A stretch of DNA of 64,000 nucleotides, from positions 36,719,558-36,783,557 of the forward strand of contig CM049310.1 of NCBI GenBank assembly GCA_026874595.1, written 5' to 3'. Origin of the DNA: Sipunculus nudus (lineage: Eukaryota; Annelida; Sipuncula; Golfingiida; Sipunculidae). Of the stretch, positions 1 to 12,600 are shown piece by piece. Made by a program: the position numbers and the translations under genes. Under the pieces are notes generated by a model. It searched no databases. It saw only the letters and a list, made by a program, of their open reading frames with translations, and was not told the DNA's origin. Numbering within the stretch: position 1 is the first letter of the stretch; each line of letters begins with the position of its first letter.

Positions 1-2481
1 ATTCACTAACCTTTTGCATGTATGATTTTACATTCTAACTGACAAAAAGTCTTATTTTACAGGTTCTTTCTTGTACAACCCACACAACGCTGTTTATCCA
101 ATGTGGCCATTTGTCGCAATGCAATGTGGGAAGGATTCATACTCTCCAGGCAGAGACTCCGCCTTTGAAGGGTCTCTCAGTTCACGTGAATAGGGCCGGA
201 TTATATATAAGACCGTCGGGACATCAGCAAGGAACCACAATCTGTTGTTCGTTTATTGCACTGGTTAATTGCAGAAATAAATAAACTTATACATAAATAG
301 AAATTGTATCTTGTATAGATTTATGTGGCAAAGTTTATTTCATCATTCTTTCTTTGTTCAAATTCTACCGCGCTCTCCTTCTCTCTCAACAGGTAGGATA
401 TAAAAATTTGATATATTATAAGACTATCTTAAGACTTTTTATGTAAATATATTAAAATTTCATTCCATTAATATATATATATAAATATTAATATATATAT
501 ATATTATCTGCCATTGTGCTTTGAGGATAGAATTTATTTAGTATCTTATAATTTATACTTAATTTTAGCTTATTTTTTTACGAAGTGATACCCAAAAAGC
601 TTCAACTTTGTTTTTAACAGGTGACAGGTCAGTAAAAATACCTGTCGCCATGCCATAATGAGCAACTGATTATTCCCTAAATTTTATTACAAATGATATA
701 GCTGTAGTTTTTTCACTCTTTGTGTGTAATATAATTTTACCTTACTTATAATAGTTTCATTTACATCCCTCAATTTTTTCTCTTTTATTTCGATAAAAAT
801 GTGTCCCAAGATTTTTTCTCAAAACCTTTATAAAGACGGTTCGATCGCCATGACACGATGCTGTTTGATTAATTCTTGTTTTAATCAAACGTACGTAAGT
901 AAAGTCAGTGAATGACTGCACAGGCCCATCATTTTCGGTATATGTATATTTTGTCATTTTATAACAGAAAATTTCCATAATTGTGTAAAAGTGTCGGTAT
1001 ATATTTATTTTTTTTTCAATACCGTTACCTATATATTTCTCCAAAAATGGATTTAGGAATACTTTCTTAGTTTTGGAATATAGCTCACACTATCAAAAAA
1101 TAAATATACTGAGTACCAGAAAAGGTTGAAGAAGTAATTGATTTTCTCTGAAAGGATATCTTTTTTCCAACATCATAATCGATCAACTTCTTACCTTGTT
1201 ACTTAAACGGTGGTGAATATCGGTGAACGGTGTCGAAACAAAGAAGAACAGAATGGATGTAACATGTAAAATCTACAAACTGGCATTGTTATATTCCGAA
1301 TTTCATCTTTCAATGGAAATCACTGACTGTGTTGTGTAATTTTAAATATTAAACTTTTAAATATTATAAAAGAAGTCTGCATGCTTTAAGTAAAAAATTA
1401 TGTCAATGATCACATTTATATGACATCCTTCATCAACGCAATTATAATTTGTGAACAGACATTATTAAAACTGACTTAAACATATAAGAAAATGCTTTTA
1501 TTTCCAACAATTTTTATTAACCAGGTAGATTGCCGTATTTTTCATCTGTATTTTGTATTAAACCTACATTAAGGTGCAGCTTTATTTTTTTTCAGAATGT
1601 TTAACTAAACCCATAAAATTAAACATATGCATTTTACAGGACTCAAATATATTTTCCTAAAAAAAGTACCTCGTACAGGCGAACCTTTCTTTTTTTTTAA
1701 TTATTTATGCGGGATCGTGAAATTGGCATGAAAATATCCAGCTCAATATATCATAATAATTTCGAACCACTAGTCTGTAAAGATGTTGAAATTGTTGAAA
1801 CCATATATAGGGCATTAAATTAGCAAAAACTATAACTCTCAGTGAAATATGATGCTCTGCTGAAAATAATTTCATATATTTATTTTTTATTTCCATGCGA
1901 GACTATAAAATTGATATTAAGATCAGTTATTATCCAGATGGTGTACCTGTATAATGGGCCGTTTTTCGTAGAATGACCTTTATGTGTACACACACACACA
2001 CATATATATATTAATGGAATGAAATTTTAATATATTTACATAAAAAGTCTTAAGATAGTCTTATAATATATCAAATTTTTATATCCTACCTGTTGAGAGA
2101 GAGGGAGAGCGCGGTAGAATTTGAACAAAGAAAGAATGATGAAATAAACTTTGCCACATAAATCTATACAAGATACAATTTCTATTTATGTATAAGTTTA
2201 TTTATTTCTGCAATTAACCAGTGCAATCAACGAACAACAGATTGTGGTTCCTTGCTGATGTCCCGACGGTCTTATATATAATCCGGCCCTATTCACGTGA
2301 ACTGAGAGACCCTTCAAAGGCGGAGTCTCTGCCTGGAGAGTATGAATCCTTCCCACATTGCATTGCGACAAATGGCCACATTGGATAAACAGCGTTGTGT
2401 GGGTTGTACAAGAAAGAACCTGTAAAATAAGACTTTTTGTCAGTTAGAATGTAAAATCATACATGCAAAAGGTTAGTGAAT
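1..2481. repeat. Long inverted repeat, arms about 480 bp (1-482 and 2001-2481)
   Basis: The first 480 bases return as their reverse complement at 2001-2481: the ATTCACTAACC at position 1 pairs with GGTTAGTGAAT ending at 2481. The left arm is cut by the window edge, so the true outer end may lie outside. Each arm holds a TATATATAAG promoter-like box, AATAAATAAAC polyadenylation-like signals and a CAG/GTAGGAT splice-like junction, which together resemble a retroelement LTR. The arms are inverted rather than direct, so a Penelope- or DIRS-like element, two opposed solo LTRs or a foldback element all remain possible. The roughly 1.5 kb between the arms is AT-rich and shows no convincing protein. 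Confidence 0.8.
483..2000. other. Spacer between the inverted arms, no gene seen
   Basis: AT-rich sequence inside the inverted repeat. Short open frames at 757-1044 and 1705-1896 on the minus strand have no motif, no coding-like composition and no splice context. No RT, integrase or transposase motif was found in any frame that I read. Confidence 0.55.
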
Positions 2482-2547
2482 ATAGTGTTGATAAGCCTGG
2501 TGCAATTTCTTCGAGTGATTAGACCTGTCATCTCCTCCGAGGGCCCT

Positions 2548-2670
2548 CGACCTATCGTTGCAAATACGTTGCGGAGTGTCTACATTGAATTTACATTGGG
2601 CCCATGGACCGTAATGTCCGTCCAGCAGAAGTATCATAGGACATAGAGGTCCATGTATGGACTACCTCCG
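2548..2670 (+). repeat. Dispersed repeat, copy 1 (partner at 14395-14515)
   Basis: The words GACCTATCGT, AATTTACATT, GTCCAGCAGAA and GGTCCATGTATGGACTA recur in the same order at 14395-14515, with spacing conserved apart from small indels. CCATGTATGG is itself palindromic. The element type is unknown. Confidence 0.7.
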
Positions 2671-4560
2671 TTGTAAAGTGCTCTATGGCCCACCGACTAG
2701 GCCAGAGCGATATAACACTGAGGAAAAACAACACAACCTTCTGATTCTAACAACATTCACCTGTTGATCGGGTCACATCCCGTGAAACAGTCTGTAAAAT
2801 ATTGATAGTTACTTGCTCGGATTCAGTAAGAATTCGAAAAGAGGACGCAAACAGTCCGACTTACCATATCAAGGTATCATTAAATGGTACCCCCCCCCCC
2901 CCAAAAAAAAAAAAAAACAAAAAAAAACACACAAACAATCGTGAAGCTGTCACTCACATATGTACAGATATGGGCATGCGCATGGTACCAGCATCACACA
3001 TTGCACTCGGTGACCCTGAAATGAACCTTCGCGGCAGGGTGTATAATACTTACCGCTGGAGAGGGAAGAATCGATATCAGATGGTCGGACGGACACTTAT
3101 GTCGAGACCCAAGTACTCTGCAAATTGCCACGACACTGCTATTACATAGCCTTAAGACAGGCATTTGGCAATACACTGGAATGGCGGTAGATGCCTGACT
3201 TCCATGATGAGGCCTGAATACCCCTGCTTTGCCCTACGACATGCCGACACTTTAAAACTTTTAAACATATATATACCAGCCTGTTGATGACTCTCACATG
3301 CGGGCATAGGAATGTTTTGTTTGTTTGGACTTAAAACATAAACAGACATAACTATATGCACAGCATGTATCTGAGCCCACATTGACTCTTTCTGTCCCTC
3401 CCTGACTGATTGTGGACGTGTCCCGGGGTTTTGGCCTCTGAATTAACGCTTCACAAAGATCCTTTGTTATTGGCGTAATTATCAATTGTCTGACGTAGCA
3501 GTATATTCCGGAGCTTTCTGACAGTGGTGCGGAGATGTGCCTAAATGTGCTGTTTGCTGCTTAAGGGGTTACTCATATTAAAAAATAAGACATGCAACCC
3601 CAACCTTAACTATAATTTTAGTTATAAATAAATCTTAAGATGCTTTTTATGTGTTATATTGACCTTTTAGGAGTTAAATAAGATCACGCATTGTCGTATG
3701 AATTTGCCGACCGGTACCCAGCCCCACAAACGATTAACTGCAGGTTGGCTAGACCGTCGAAAATTTTGCAGAAAATTGTGTCGCTTATGGCTAACAAAAT
3801 ACGTGTTTTTAATTAAAATCTTAAAACGGTGTTATTAGCTATAATTTAAAGTAAATACGTGCGCAAGCCACACATAGCACAAGTTTTGATATAGGTGGAT
3901 TTAGTTTCAGCATGTGTAAAGACGTAATGAAAAGAAAGAAACATTAGGACTACCTAATCAAAGTAAAATCCGGCACAGAGAGAGAGAGAAGGGGGGGGGG
4001 GGGGGTAGAGAGAGATATATACATATATGTGTGTGTGCGTTATAATGGGATACGTTTCCTGGATTTAACTCACTTTTTACACATTTTAATTTTTTAAGAC
4101 GACCATGCATGTCCCCATGTTGAAAGATTAGACGGAACCCTGTAATAGTGGTCGCCTTGTAACAGGAGTGTTTTTTAGGATGGGTCTAATTAAGTGAATT
4201 GTCTGACTACAGGATTTGATCCGTGTGGCCTTGACAGAAGGTTAATGTTATTAAGTACTCTATATAATGTGATAATCCACTATTACATACCCAAGGATGG
4301 CCGTTTGTCAATACTTCGGCCCTAATAGCAGTTTCTTGATCTCCACACATTGCATGTGCTGATCCTGCGACCAAAAAATCAGCCGTATGTCCATGTGATT
4401 TCTTGTTATTTGTCTGATAGCTATCGAAATAGTTCCTTCTGCATATATTGCTGCTGCAATAGAGAATGATAGTCCTAATACAATAATGGAAAATATCTTT
4501 TCGCAGTGAACTGTAAAGTAAACTTTAGTAAATGGGACGGAGTGCCCCTCTCCCCACCCC
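2671..4560. other. Intergenic, low-complexity patches, no gene recognised
   Basis: Contains a C12/A15 homopolymer patch near 2889-2930 and a GA-run, a G-run and TA/TG tracts at 3975-4038. Frames at 2802-3149 (+) and 3152-3382 (-) run through this low-complexity sequence and have no recognisable domain. Confidence 0.5.
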
Positions 4561-4561
4561 T

Positions 4562-4596
4562 CAACACACACACGCACACACATACATATACACAAC

Positions 4597-4690
<94 letters not shown>

Positions 4691-4696
4691 GAGATA
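4562..4696. repeat. Compound microsatellite (CA)n(TA)n(GA)n
   Basis: A CA/CGCA tract passes into about 40 bases of TA and then about 50 bases of GA. Open frames across it consist of Ile-Tyr, Arg-Glu or Leu-Ser repeats only and are not genes. Confidence 0.95.
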
Positions 4697-4699
4697 GAG

Positions 4700-5411
4700 A
4701 AAATGAGTTTTACAAAGACTGAATACTATTATGGCTACCCAGATGGAAATATTCATATGGGCTTTATTAAAGTATAAAATATACATTGATTTTAATCAGG
4801 TTTAGTTTTATTAATGAAAATTCTGCCAATTTACATACACAGGGTCTGCGAGTCTGTTTAAGTGTCGGCAGAGGCTGGGTCCGTCGCACGCAATCATATT
4901 TGTCACAGCATGTGCCCTGTCGGTGACTAATATTATCTGCCTGTTGGCCTTGAACGACCCGCGGGACAGGCTTAGTTCCAAGGAGGAATGGACCTGTCCA
5001 TCCCGATTGGCTCGGTCGGTCCCTTCACAAGATGCGACTAATGAACACGTGAAGTGAGCCATGGGGTCCGTGGACCGACGTGATACCAAATTTAACGGTT
5101 CACAAGAAAGTTTGTGAAAATAATACATCACGCGTGCCTTAATAGGTCTCCTTTTCCATCAGCTCCGGAGAACGATGGTGCCATTCTAACGGAATATTAA
5201 TTTCAGCAGTTAACCCTTTGTGGACGGCTCACCAATCATTGTGTAAAATCGATTTAAGTGCTGTTACACAGTACAGTGACGTTTATTTTCCATCAGCGAC
5301 TAGTATCTGTGGCTGCAACTCAAATGACTAATTCTGAATGTGACATTCCTCGTGACCATAAGAACAGATAATTCCCTTTAATTTTCTTTTCCACAATTGC
5401 TGGTCTGACTT

Positions 5412-5476
<65 letters not shown>

Positions 5477-6024
5477 CAGGTTTATTTTAGTTGTCACTTT
5501 CAAGTGATACTTATTAAACAGCGAATTCATAGCACGAAATACAACTGCTATTGGTGCCTGTAAATAATTCTCAAGCTTCACATTTTTTTACATATTCCGG
5601 TAAAATGTGTTCTGTGATGTTGACCACATCGAAAATTAAACTTAAAATTCCAGTCTTAAAAAATACTTGGCTCGTTTTCTAATATTAATAAAGATTTTCC
5701 TTTGTTATATTTTTTGTGTGAAAAAATATGCCGCAACATCTTTTCTCCTTTGAAATACAACTTTCTAATTTTTAATATTTCACAGTTTTGTTCAATGTGA
5801 AGATTTTTTTTTCAAAAGTCCAAATTTTACATTTTGGACAACATCCATATTTTAAATCTTAGAAATCCGATGGTAATTAAACTTTCCTTATAAATCTGTA
5901 AAAATATCGGGGTCTTCATAGGACGATTGCGACACCATTTCTACCTATATAACCTGTCTAGGGAAGGTTACCAAGCCCAGCACCAGGTTTATGCGAGTTT
6001 ATTAATGGAAGGGTTGGCAAATCC

Positions 6025-6029
<5 letters not shown>
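4700..6029. other. Intergenic with (TA)n at 5416-5474, no gene recognised
   Basis: 4811-5131 is GC-richer than its surroundings and open on the minus strand for 106 codons, but the translation shows no family I recognise and no splice context. A pure TA tract lies at 5416-5474. The remainder is AT-rich with no visible feature. Confidence 0.45.

Positions 6030-6112
<83 letters not shown>
6030..6112. repeat. (TA)n microsatellite, insertion site of the adjoining LTR
   Basis: Two TA tracts separated by TAAATTA. The solo LTR at 6113 begins directly at the end of this tract and the tract resumes at 6871, so the element inserted into TA-repeat DNA. Confidence 0.9.
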
Positions 6113-6116
<4 letters not shown>

Positions 6117-6870
6117 ACGGAACCTAGTATAAACAGATCACGGAGATTAAAAAATCAGATTCTGTAACACTAGGCAGCGTTAAATGTCTAGGGGGAATGA
6201 ATAAAGAAGTCAGTGGGGTTTTTTTGTTAACAAATAACCATAATTTATTCTTAAAACAACGCTAACATTGCAATACACTAAATCAATACAATTATACAGT
6301 AAAACAGCGGTATAACAACAAATCAATACAATCACATAGAAAAATACACAAAGTGCACAGTACCTGGATACCACCACCGTCACAACGATAAGTTCTTTAA
6401 ATGTATACTCTCGGAGAATGACAGTCCCATGTAAAGCTCTTGTAAATGATCCAAAAGTAAATTGAAGTCTAAATGCACAAAAAGCAGGGGAAAAGCTGAA
6501 GAAAATCTATAATTGCCGCACTCTTCGGATAAGGTCCCAGAAACTGACACACGCTTCTGCGTCCGATGGAAATCTTCTCTGCTCTCTCTCGGCTCTAAAA
6601 CACAGCCCCTTTATATACTCTTCACCCCACTTCCCGAACAGTCCAATAGATCTACACGCGCTACGGAAATCATCCAGAAGAACATCGCTGTGTGTCTCTC
6701 TACATACCAGGGTCCACACGTGACTCACGACCAGGCGAGAAAGCCCAAGGCTAGCATGATAACGAGAGTTCAACCAGCACAGACCAAACTGCGAATGTAA
6801 CAAACGGCCCGGCGAGGGTGTCACAACACGAGTTACGCCCGCGCCACACAAAAAAAGAGCACCTGTAACA
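6113..6870 (-). mobile_element. Solo LTR of a Ty3/gypsy-like retrotransposon, 758 bp
   Basis: The element begins TGTTAC and ends GTAACA, the 5'-TG...CA-3' termini of an LTR, and is flanked on both sides by ATAT from the TA repeat. Read on the minus strand it has LTR order: a TATATAAAGG box near 6606-6616, then a long transcribed region, then AAGAATAAATTATGG near 6241-6255 as a polyadenylation signal before the TTCCGTAACA end. No internal retroviral-type genes and no second LTR lie beside it, so it is a solo LTR left by recombination. Target-duplication length cannot be fixed because the insertion is in a TA tract. The open frames inside it (6507-6851) are not genes. Assignment to Ty3/gypsy is by general form only. 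Confidence 0.75.
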
Positions 6871-8440
6871 ATATATATATATTCACATAGTCATGTGGTG
6901 GTAGAAAGATTGCGCTGCTTTCCTGAATTATACTATCGTATTAGACGGTTACATATGGACTCACCGGCCATTCCAATTATTGGAATTCATCAGGTCATCT
7001 GATGAAAACTCTTAAAGCGTCTTTTAGAATTCAAACAACTAAACTGCCAATGTGTCGGTTTGTGTTTTTGATATATTAATCCGTTTTCATACTACAAGCG
7101 TGTCGAATACTTAATTCAACATACGGGATTGGATACTCATCGTTTTTCAAAATGCACTAAAAAAGCGTTTTCAATGTACAATATCCGATCATGTATTCGA
7201 TAATTTCTCGTGTTCGCTGTTACAGCCCATGCGCGTAAATATTCTTCCTGTTGTGTGTGTGTGATGCGGTAACAATATATTCGACAGGCACGCGTTAAAA
7301 GCGTGTTCATACTGTTGTGGTGCGAAACACTGAAGTGAATTCGGGACCGAAACTACCTCGGGAGGTGGTTTGGCAGAAACGGATCAAAAAGCAAATTAAT
7401 AAGGATGTAGGGTGAAAAGAACATGGATTCGGAGAGTAAAACTGTATTCAATACAGTATTCAGTGAATGTGGATGAAGTGTGAATACGGCTCAAGTTGAA
7501 AGGGGGGGGGGCATGGTTTTTGTCGAGGAACTCTCCGGTAATGGAGGTTTGCGCTTCCGGGACAGTTCTTTTTGTTTTCTGAGTGGTTGTTTTGTTTCGT
7601 CGATCCCACACCCCGCGTGTTGATTGATAGGGCTTCATCCAAAGCTGATTGAACGTCGAGGAAGGCTGCACTCATATTCTGGAGGGGTTAGGCGTATGCC
7701 ATGCCTGGCTTCCTTCATAGTAGTCAAGTTATTACCGAGTCAATGGGTTACACATTTGTACGCCGACTTTTTTACTTTCAGGAGGGCAAGCCCTGGCGGC
7801 ACAAATGCCTTTTTTTTGCAATTTATACACTTTCCCGGGAAACATAGACCATTCAAGGGCTGCCAGACGTTTCCGTGAATATGGTCTTGCTGTCAGATGT
7901 ATTGCAGATTGGTTTTTTTTGGTAGTTTTGACTCCTAGCTGAGACGTTATGTGAACTCGTTATTTCTATAAGATTTTCAATATTCCATCGGTTGTCCTAA
8001 TTGAATAATACACGCGGGTGAGCAGGTAGAAACCCTTTTAACCCTTATGGTACTCAACTGAATGCTTTGTGGTTTTATAGCGCGTTTGGAAACTGTCTTC
8101 AAAGGAAAGAGAAATAAGATTCCTAAGAAATAATGGAGGAGGAGGAAATAAGCACCAGATACAAAGTTGAACTCGCCATATCTGCAGGATTAAGTGATAA
8201 GCCAACAGACCACACAGAATGAAGGAAAATTACACTATTGACCCATGAAGTGCTCTATGCTTGTTGTGCCTTGGGTAGAGAGTTGAGAGTTTCGGCCTTG
8301 CCTGTCGGTTTGTCCATCTGCTTCTTTTCGTAGGGTGGTATCTAACACGTTAATGGACCGTAAAAGTGGTTTTCCGTGAATGCGTAGTCCGTCAAAATTG
8401 CTGAAAATTTTTGCGCACTACGCATATTAATCACCTTTTC
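6871..8440. other. Intergenic, no gene recognised
   Basis: Mixed-composition sequence with a G9 run near 7502. Frames at 7396-7675 (-) and 7624-7878 (+) show no domain, no signal peptide with continuation and no splice signals that would join them. Short GCGTAGTCCGT words begin near 8380 and recur downstream (see the finding on block edges). Confidence 0.45.
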
Positions 8441-8448
8441 AGTTTCAG

Positions 8449-8540
8449 GTGTCATGGGGTGACATAAAAGCGGACCAAACTGTCTCTCTAGTGAAGCTTG
8501 CTTTCCTAACGAAGCGGTTGGAACGTACTTACGGAAAACG
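8449..8540 (+). repeat. tRNA-SINE-like unit, partial, diverged
   Basis: GTGACATAAAAGCGGACCAA, GTGAAGCTTGCTTTC and ACGAAGCGGTTGGAACG match the units at 12946-13010 and 13213-13280. The tRNA-like B box is absent because the match breaks off after GGTTGGAACG. It lies just before the start of duplicated block A. Confidence 0.7.
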
Positions 8541-8584
8541 AACTGTGCGGTTTTGGACAAATCATACGGACTACGTGTGCGGAC

Positions 8585-9725
8585 TATGGATACGGACTAC
8601 GCACTTACGGTCAGCCACCTTAGTCATGGCACGGACGACTTAATTAAAAATTTCATTCACCTTGGTGACGGGGAGGATGCAAGCTAAATTTTAGTCCGTC
8701 TGTACGGCTGTATTCAGGGGCGAATTAAGGGGAGGCCGTAAATAAATTTATGAAGTAGAACACTCGCTTAATACAGATAATAACACGACCAGATTTTACC
8801 GTATTACTCCAGATTGCACCAATACAACCATTACGTCATATACGACCTCGCTGTAGTAACATCTCCATCCCAGAACCCCTTTATCTCTCTGATCAACCTT
8901 ATATAATCCATGAAAATAAATCTCCAGACTGAAAGTACCTTCTCATCCAGCGTGGTATTGCAGCGTATAGATGAGGATAATTAACAATTTTTATATCTGA
9001 GAGAACCTTAAAACCGTGAAGGCTGGTCTAGAGTGGACTTAAGATAACAGGCTATGAGACAGGAGCGCGGTAACCTGATACCTTCGAAAAGTGGAGCCAA
9101 TACAATTAGAGTCATTTACAAGACATTGTATGCCAGGAAAAGGGCATATATAACCAAAATTATTGCTGCAAAAAGCTTTCACATACTTAGGTATGTGAAA
9201 ATTGATTAGTATTACTCGACTGGCATAATCCGCCGTGGCTGATATATTACTGTGCGGGATTATTTTGTATCCAGACACAGCCTGCTATAGATGAACCTGG
9301 ATTACCAACAACTGTTTTTGTCTTGTGGGAAATCTTGAAATTACATTTTTCGTTCCTCAAATTCTATACGATTTGTCATTATTCTGTTTTATTTTCACGT
9401 ACAGCATGTACATTGCTGTTACATCTGTACACTGTTTTTCTACACCCTGTCGAACCGTATATTGGAGTTGAGTGTTTTACAAATGACCCACAGAAACACT
9501 GTGTTGATTAGAGTATTTCTAAATAATACGACACCGTGCATGGACTTTTAGTGATCTTGTTTTTCAAATGAGAAAACAGTGGCCAGTTTTGCAACGAGCG
9601 GACTGAGAGGGAGGGGTATGTTCTGAACAGGCGAACACTACGTGTATCGAAAACAAACACAATGACTTGTGTAGTCTTTGGTTAGAAAACAGATTTAAAG
9701 AATGGAGAACAGGTGGTTGAATCTC
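8585..9725 (+). repeat. Segmental duplication block A, segment 1 (partner 53577-54780)
   Basis: Collinear matches include ATACGGACTACG, TGGCACRGRCGNCTTAATTA, TTATCTCTCTGATCAAC, CATCCAGCGTGGTATTGCAG, CATAATCCGCCGTGGCTGAT and GTATATTGGAGTTGAG against 53586-54510. Differences are many single bases and small indels, so the duplication is old. Open frames at 9039-9278 and 9323-9511 fall within it and are not conserved as proteins. Confidence 0.85.
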
Positions 9726-10060
9726 AATTAGCAAAGACGTCTAGGTATATTGTCATATATATATACAGAGATAGAAAGAGAGAGAGGTATATTAAGAAAT
9801 GATAACAGTTTGAAAGTAGATTTCAGGGATAAATTTAAAAAAGGTAGTGTGACGATCATGATAATCCCAGCAACGTGTTTCTGTGACACGATAGATCTAA
9901 CAAAGAATTATGATGTGCTTGTTTATTTACTCGCTGTTAGTAAACATACCAATGTTGACAAATGGAAAATCCGTGCAACCTAAGGTGTGTGTTCGCATAT
10001 TTGCGGAAGTTGAACATTAACTAGTTGCAAAACGCCCTTTACAAAACTAAATTCTGGTTT
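9726..10060. other. Block A-specific stretch, no gene recognised
   Basis: No match to block B. A 77-codon frame at 9750-9983 starts in a TA/GA-rich tract and has no recognisable domain. Nothing else is visible. Confidence 0.4.
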
Positions 10061-10262
10061 CTTGTACTTACCTAAAGGTGTCCTTGTTGAATGTATCTTG
10101 ATTATATTGACGGGCCTCACCCCCATCTTATAAACCCGTGGATATAAACAAAACAATTGGCTTGTGTATGATGGGACCGGGGTTTTCTGGCCCTGTTTAA
10201 AAAAAGGATTATCTGTAGTTAAAGAATGTCAGATATGGGAGTAGACTCCTTTAAGTGAAGAC
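10060..10262 (+). repeat. Dispersed repeat, related to 12412-12600
   Basis: Shared order of AGGTGTCCT, TATATTG, GGGCTCACC/GGGCTCTACC, CGTGGATWTANACAAAAC and AAAGGATTATSYGTAGT with 12412-12555. The family is unknown. Confidence 0.6.
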
Positions 10263-10429
10263 CGAACTCATATTTAACATCAGTGATCAATATTAAAGGG
10301 GCCCAATCACCTAAAAAGCATGTTGAGTAAACACGAAAAATAGCTTCTTCCCTTTAAAATTAATCTGTATCTGCCAAATTATTGCCTCGAAACTGTTTGC
10401 TTACTCCTGTAAACGAGTGTTAAAAACAG

Positions 10430-10800
10430 CGAACCGGGCGCGATCGCAGGTTTCAACATAAACACAGTGCGTGGGGCCGTGTGCAGCGCAGAGCCACAAC
10501 AACTGTCAGTCAGGAGATGCCCCGACTGACTTGGCCCAAAAAAATAATTCATGTTCCCGCTTGCTGAAACACTGCGTGTTCCCCTCTTAATCGAAACTTC
10601 GGTCACGCGGCCTTGACAGATAAACAGACACGCGTGGAGTGTATTTACCAACACGCACAATCACAACGTGTTAAACAGCCATGTGCGAGTAAATGAGACT
10701 GTGTGGTGGGATGGTTCTTCTGGGAAACCTTTGTGTCAAGCAAATCTGAACTGATAGTGTGAAAGAAAAGGCATAATATTGATCCTGATTATGTCCCTTT
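10430..10800 (+). repeat. Dispersed repeat with GGGCGCGATC core, copy 1 (partner 14205-14745)
   Basis: ACCGGGCGCGATC, AACATAAACA, CCACAACANCTGTCA, TCAGGAGATGCCC and, further on, GATAGTGNNAGAA/AAGGCATWATATTG occur in the same order here and at 14205-14745. The second copy carries about 200 bp extra, including the repeat first seen at 2548-2670. Confidence 0.75.
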
Positions 10801-10904
10801 AAAAATTAATTATTATGCAATAATCTAAACCGCCCACCAAAAGAAGCAGTATAAACGACGTCGCCTCAAACTTGATGCGAATAAAGATGGACCAAGCAGA
10901 GTTT

Positions 10905-11370
10905 AGGTACATGATATAGCCTGTAATCTCAATAAGGAAAAACATTCTCCAAAATCCCTGATTAGAGTACGGTAATAAGAAATAATACAATGAAGTATGT
11001 TATTACAAATAAGCGGAAAAAAGCAACTAAATATCTGGAAATAAATAAGTTTATTTCAAAGTAATACCCCTAATTATAGCAGTGATCCGCCTTCGTGGCT
11101 GTCTTGTAGATGTATTAATCAACTTAAAGGACTATCTGTTGAGTCAGATATGATAGAAATTAATTTCAAAAGAAAGAGAAGAAGTTTGAAATGATGCCAA
11201 AGGCCCAGCTGTAAAGGCCGTAGAAGGATAGATCTTATATTAGTTATATATATATATACCATATGTGTGTGTGTATGTGTGTGTGTATCAAAACATGCAA
11301 CTACGCGTTGACGTAGGGCAACTCTACCACTAAGTTCCTTAAGTTATACGGTACACCGTGGAAAATTAAT
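10905..11370 (+). repeat. Segmental duplication block A, segment 2 (partner 55535-55800)
   Basis: Shared order of CCTGTRATCT, AATAAGGNAAAAC, TTCTCCAARATCCCT, AATAATACAANGAAGT, CAGTGATCCRCCTTCGTGG and TATRYGGTACACNGTGGAAAA with block B. It contains a TA/TG microsatellite (about 11244-11288) that block B lacks. Confidence 0.75.
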
Positions 11371-12411
11371 TGTCCACGTTTTTGTTACTTCGCGTCCCGT
11401 TCAGGCACTATGTATGATTAATGCAAAATCTCGCCCTATGCGGAGTCTACATAAAGTAAAAATATGAGACCTATTACAACGGGATTTATGGTAAAAATTT
11501 ATATTGATTGAAAATACCAAAGGGGCAGATTAACTTGGTAAAATAGTGACTCAAGCACCAGGGACCAAATAAAAGTCCTGGACTCAATTTCAAATTTAAT
11601 TCAAGTAATAGGGGACGACATTCAGCAAAAGAAGATCAAACATTCCTATTTCCTATTCATAGGAAAAAGATCCCCTCGCTGAAGCGTAATGACGATAACC
11701 TAACACGACGTTCTGATATAGAAGTGCAATCCGACCCGTTTATCGTTACACGTAATCGTGTTCGTACGTAGTTTTTGAGTTTTCTATAATAAAATCCAAT
11801 GTTGACCCGATTAACCACCTGTTTAATATTTTTTCCTGTATGAGTATGAGTGTTTCTCATTTCTCATTTTATTTATATTTATTCATACATATCCCATACT
11901 TTATCTACAGCACTTCAATCCCATGCTATAACTACGTACAGTATGGTACTGACCGCAGAAGGAGTTATAAAAGTGAAATGGCCGTTTCTGTGTAGTTGTA
12001 TGTATGGGCATTTGTTATGAGAACCTCAAATCAATCCCATTACACTGAAATATAAAATATTTTTTCATAAAAAAGTTTCTTAAAATTTCCCTAGTCAATT
12101 TCCTGGAAGGAAAACATGTTTCAATGACGTTTCAACAAAAGAAGGTTTTGCGATTTGTTCTTGCCATTTATTAAACTTTTTGTACATTTAATATTATTTT
12201 AGGCTCACTGTGCGTCATTTTTTATGAGACATAGATAATCCCTGTTAAGAAAAGTTATTATAACGCCTCTGTAGAAAATACGTATATCTACAAGCTGTTA
12301 CTCAACTCGGTACATGCGCCAATGGTGGCAAAATAATACCTTAGGAAACTGATTACATGTATGCTTAAGTTGAAAGCTCACAAGGTACAAACCGTCCTTT
12401 TCAAAACTCTG
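11371..12411. other. Intergenic inside block A insertion, no gene recognised
   Basis: AT-rich. A 67-codon frame at 11657-11860 (-) has no recognisable domain. Nothing supports a gene, RNA or element. Confidence 0.4.
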
Positions 12412-12600
12412 TTTCTAATGATTTGCCGCCAGGTGTCCTGGCTTACTATGTTTGGGTTATATTGTTGGGGCTCTACCTGTTTTAGACACGTGGATTTATA
12501 CAAAACTAACTGGTCTATTTTAAATTATATGATTTAAAGGATTATGCGTAGTACGTAGACTTGAAAGTGGAAAGGTGAACACCTGGATGTTTTTCACATT
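12412..12600 (+). repeat. Dispersed repeat, second copy of 10060-10262
   Basis: See the 10060-10262 entry for the shared words. The copies differ at many positions. Confidence 0.55.

Noticed and set aside
4475-4786. Open frames with Leu-Ser and Ile-Tyr runs
   Set aside because: Pure translation of the compound microsatellite; the same holds for 13376-13751, 15327-15616, 20682-20930, 26000-26090 and 56318-56521.
6507-6851. 114-codon minus-strand open frame
   Set aside because: Lies wholly inside the solo LTR and covers its promoter region; no domain.
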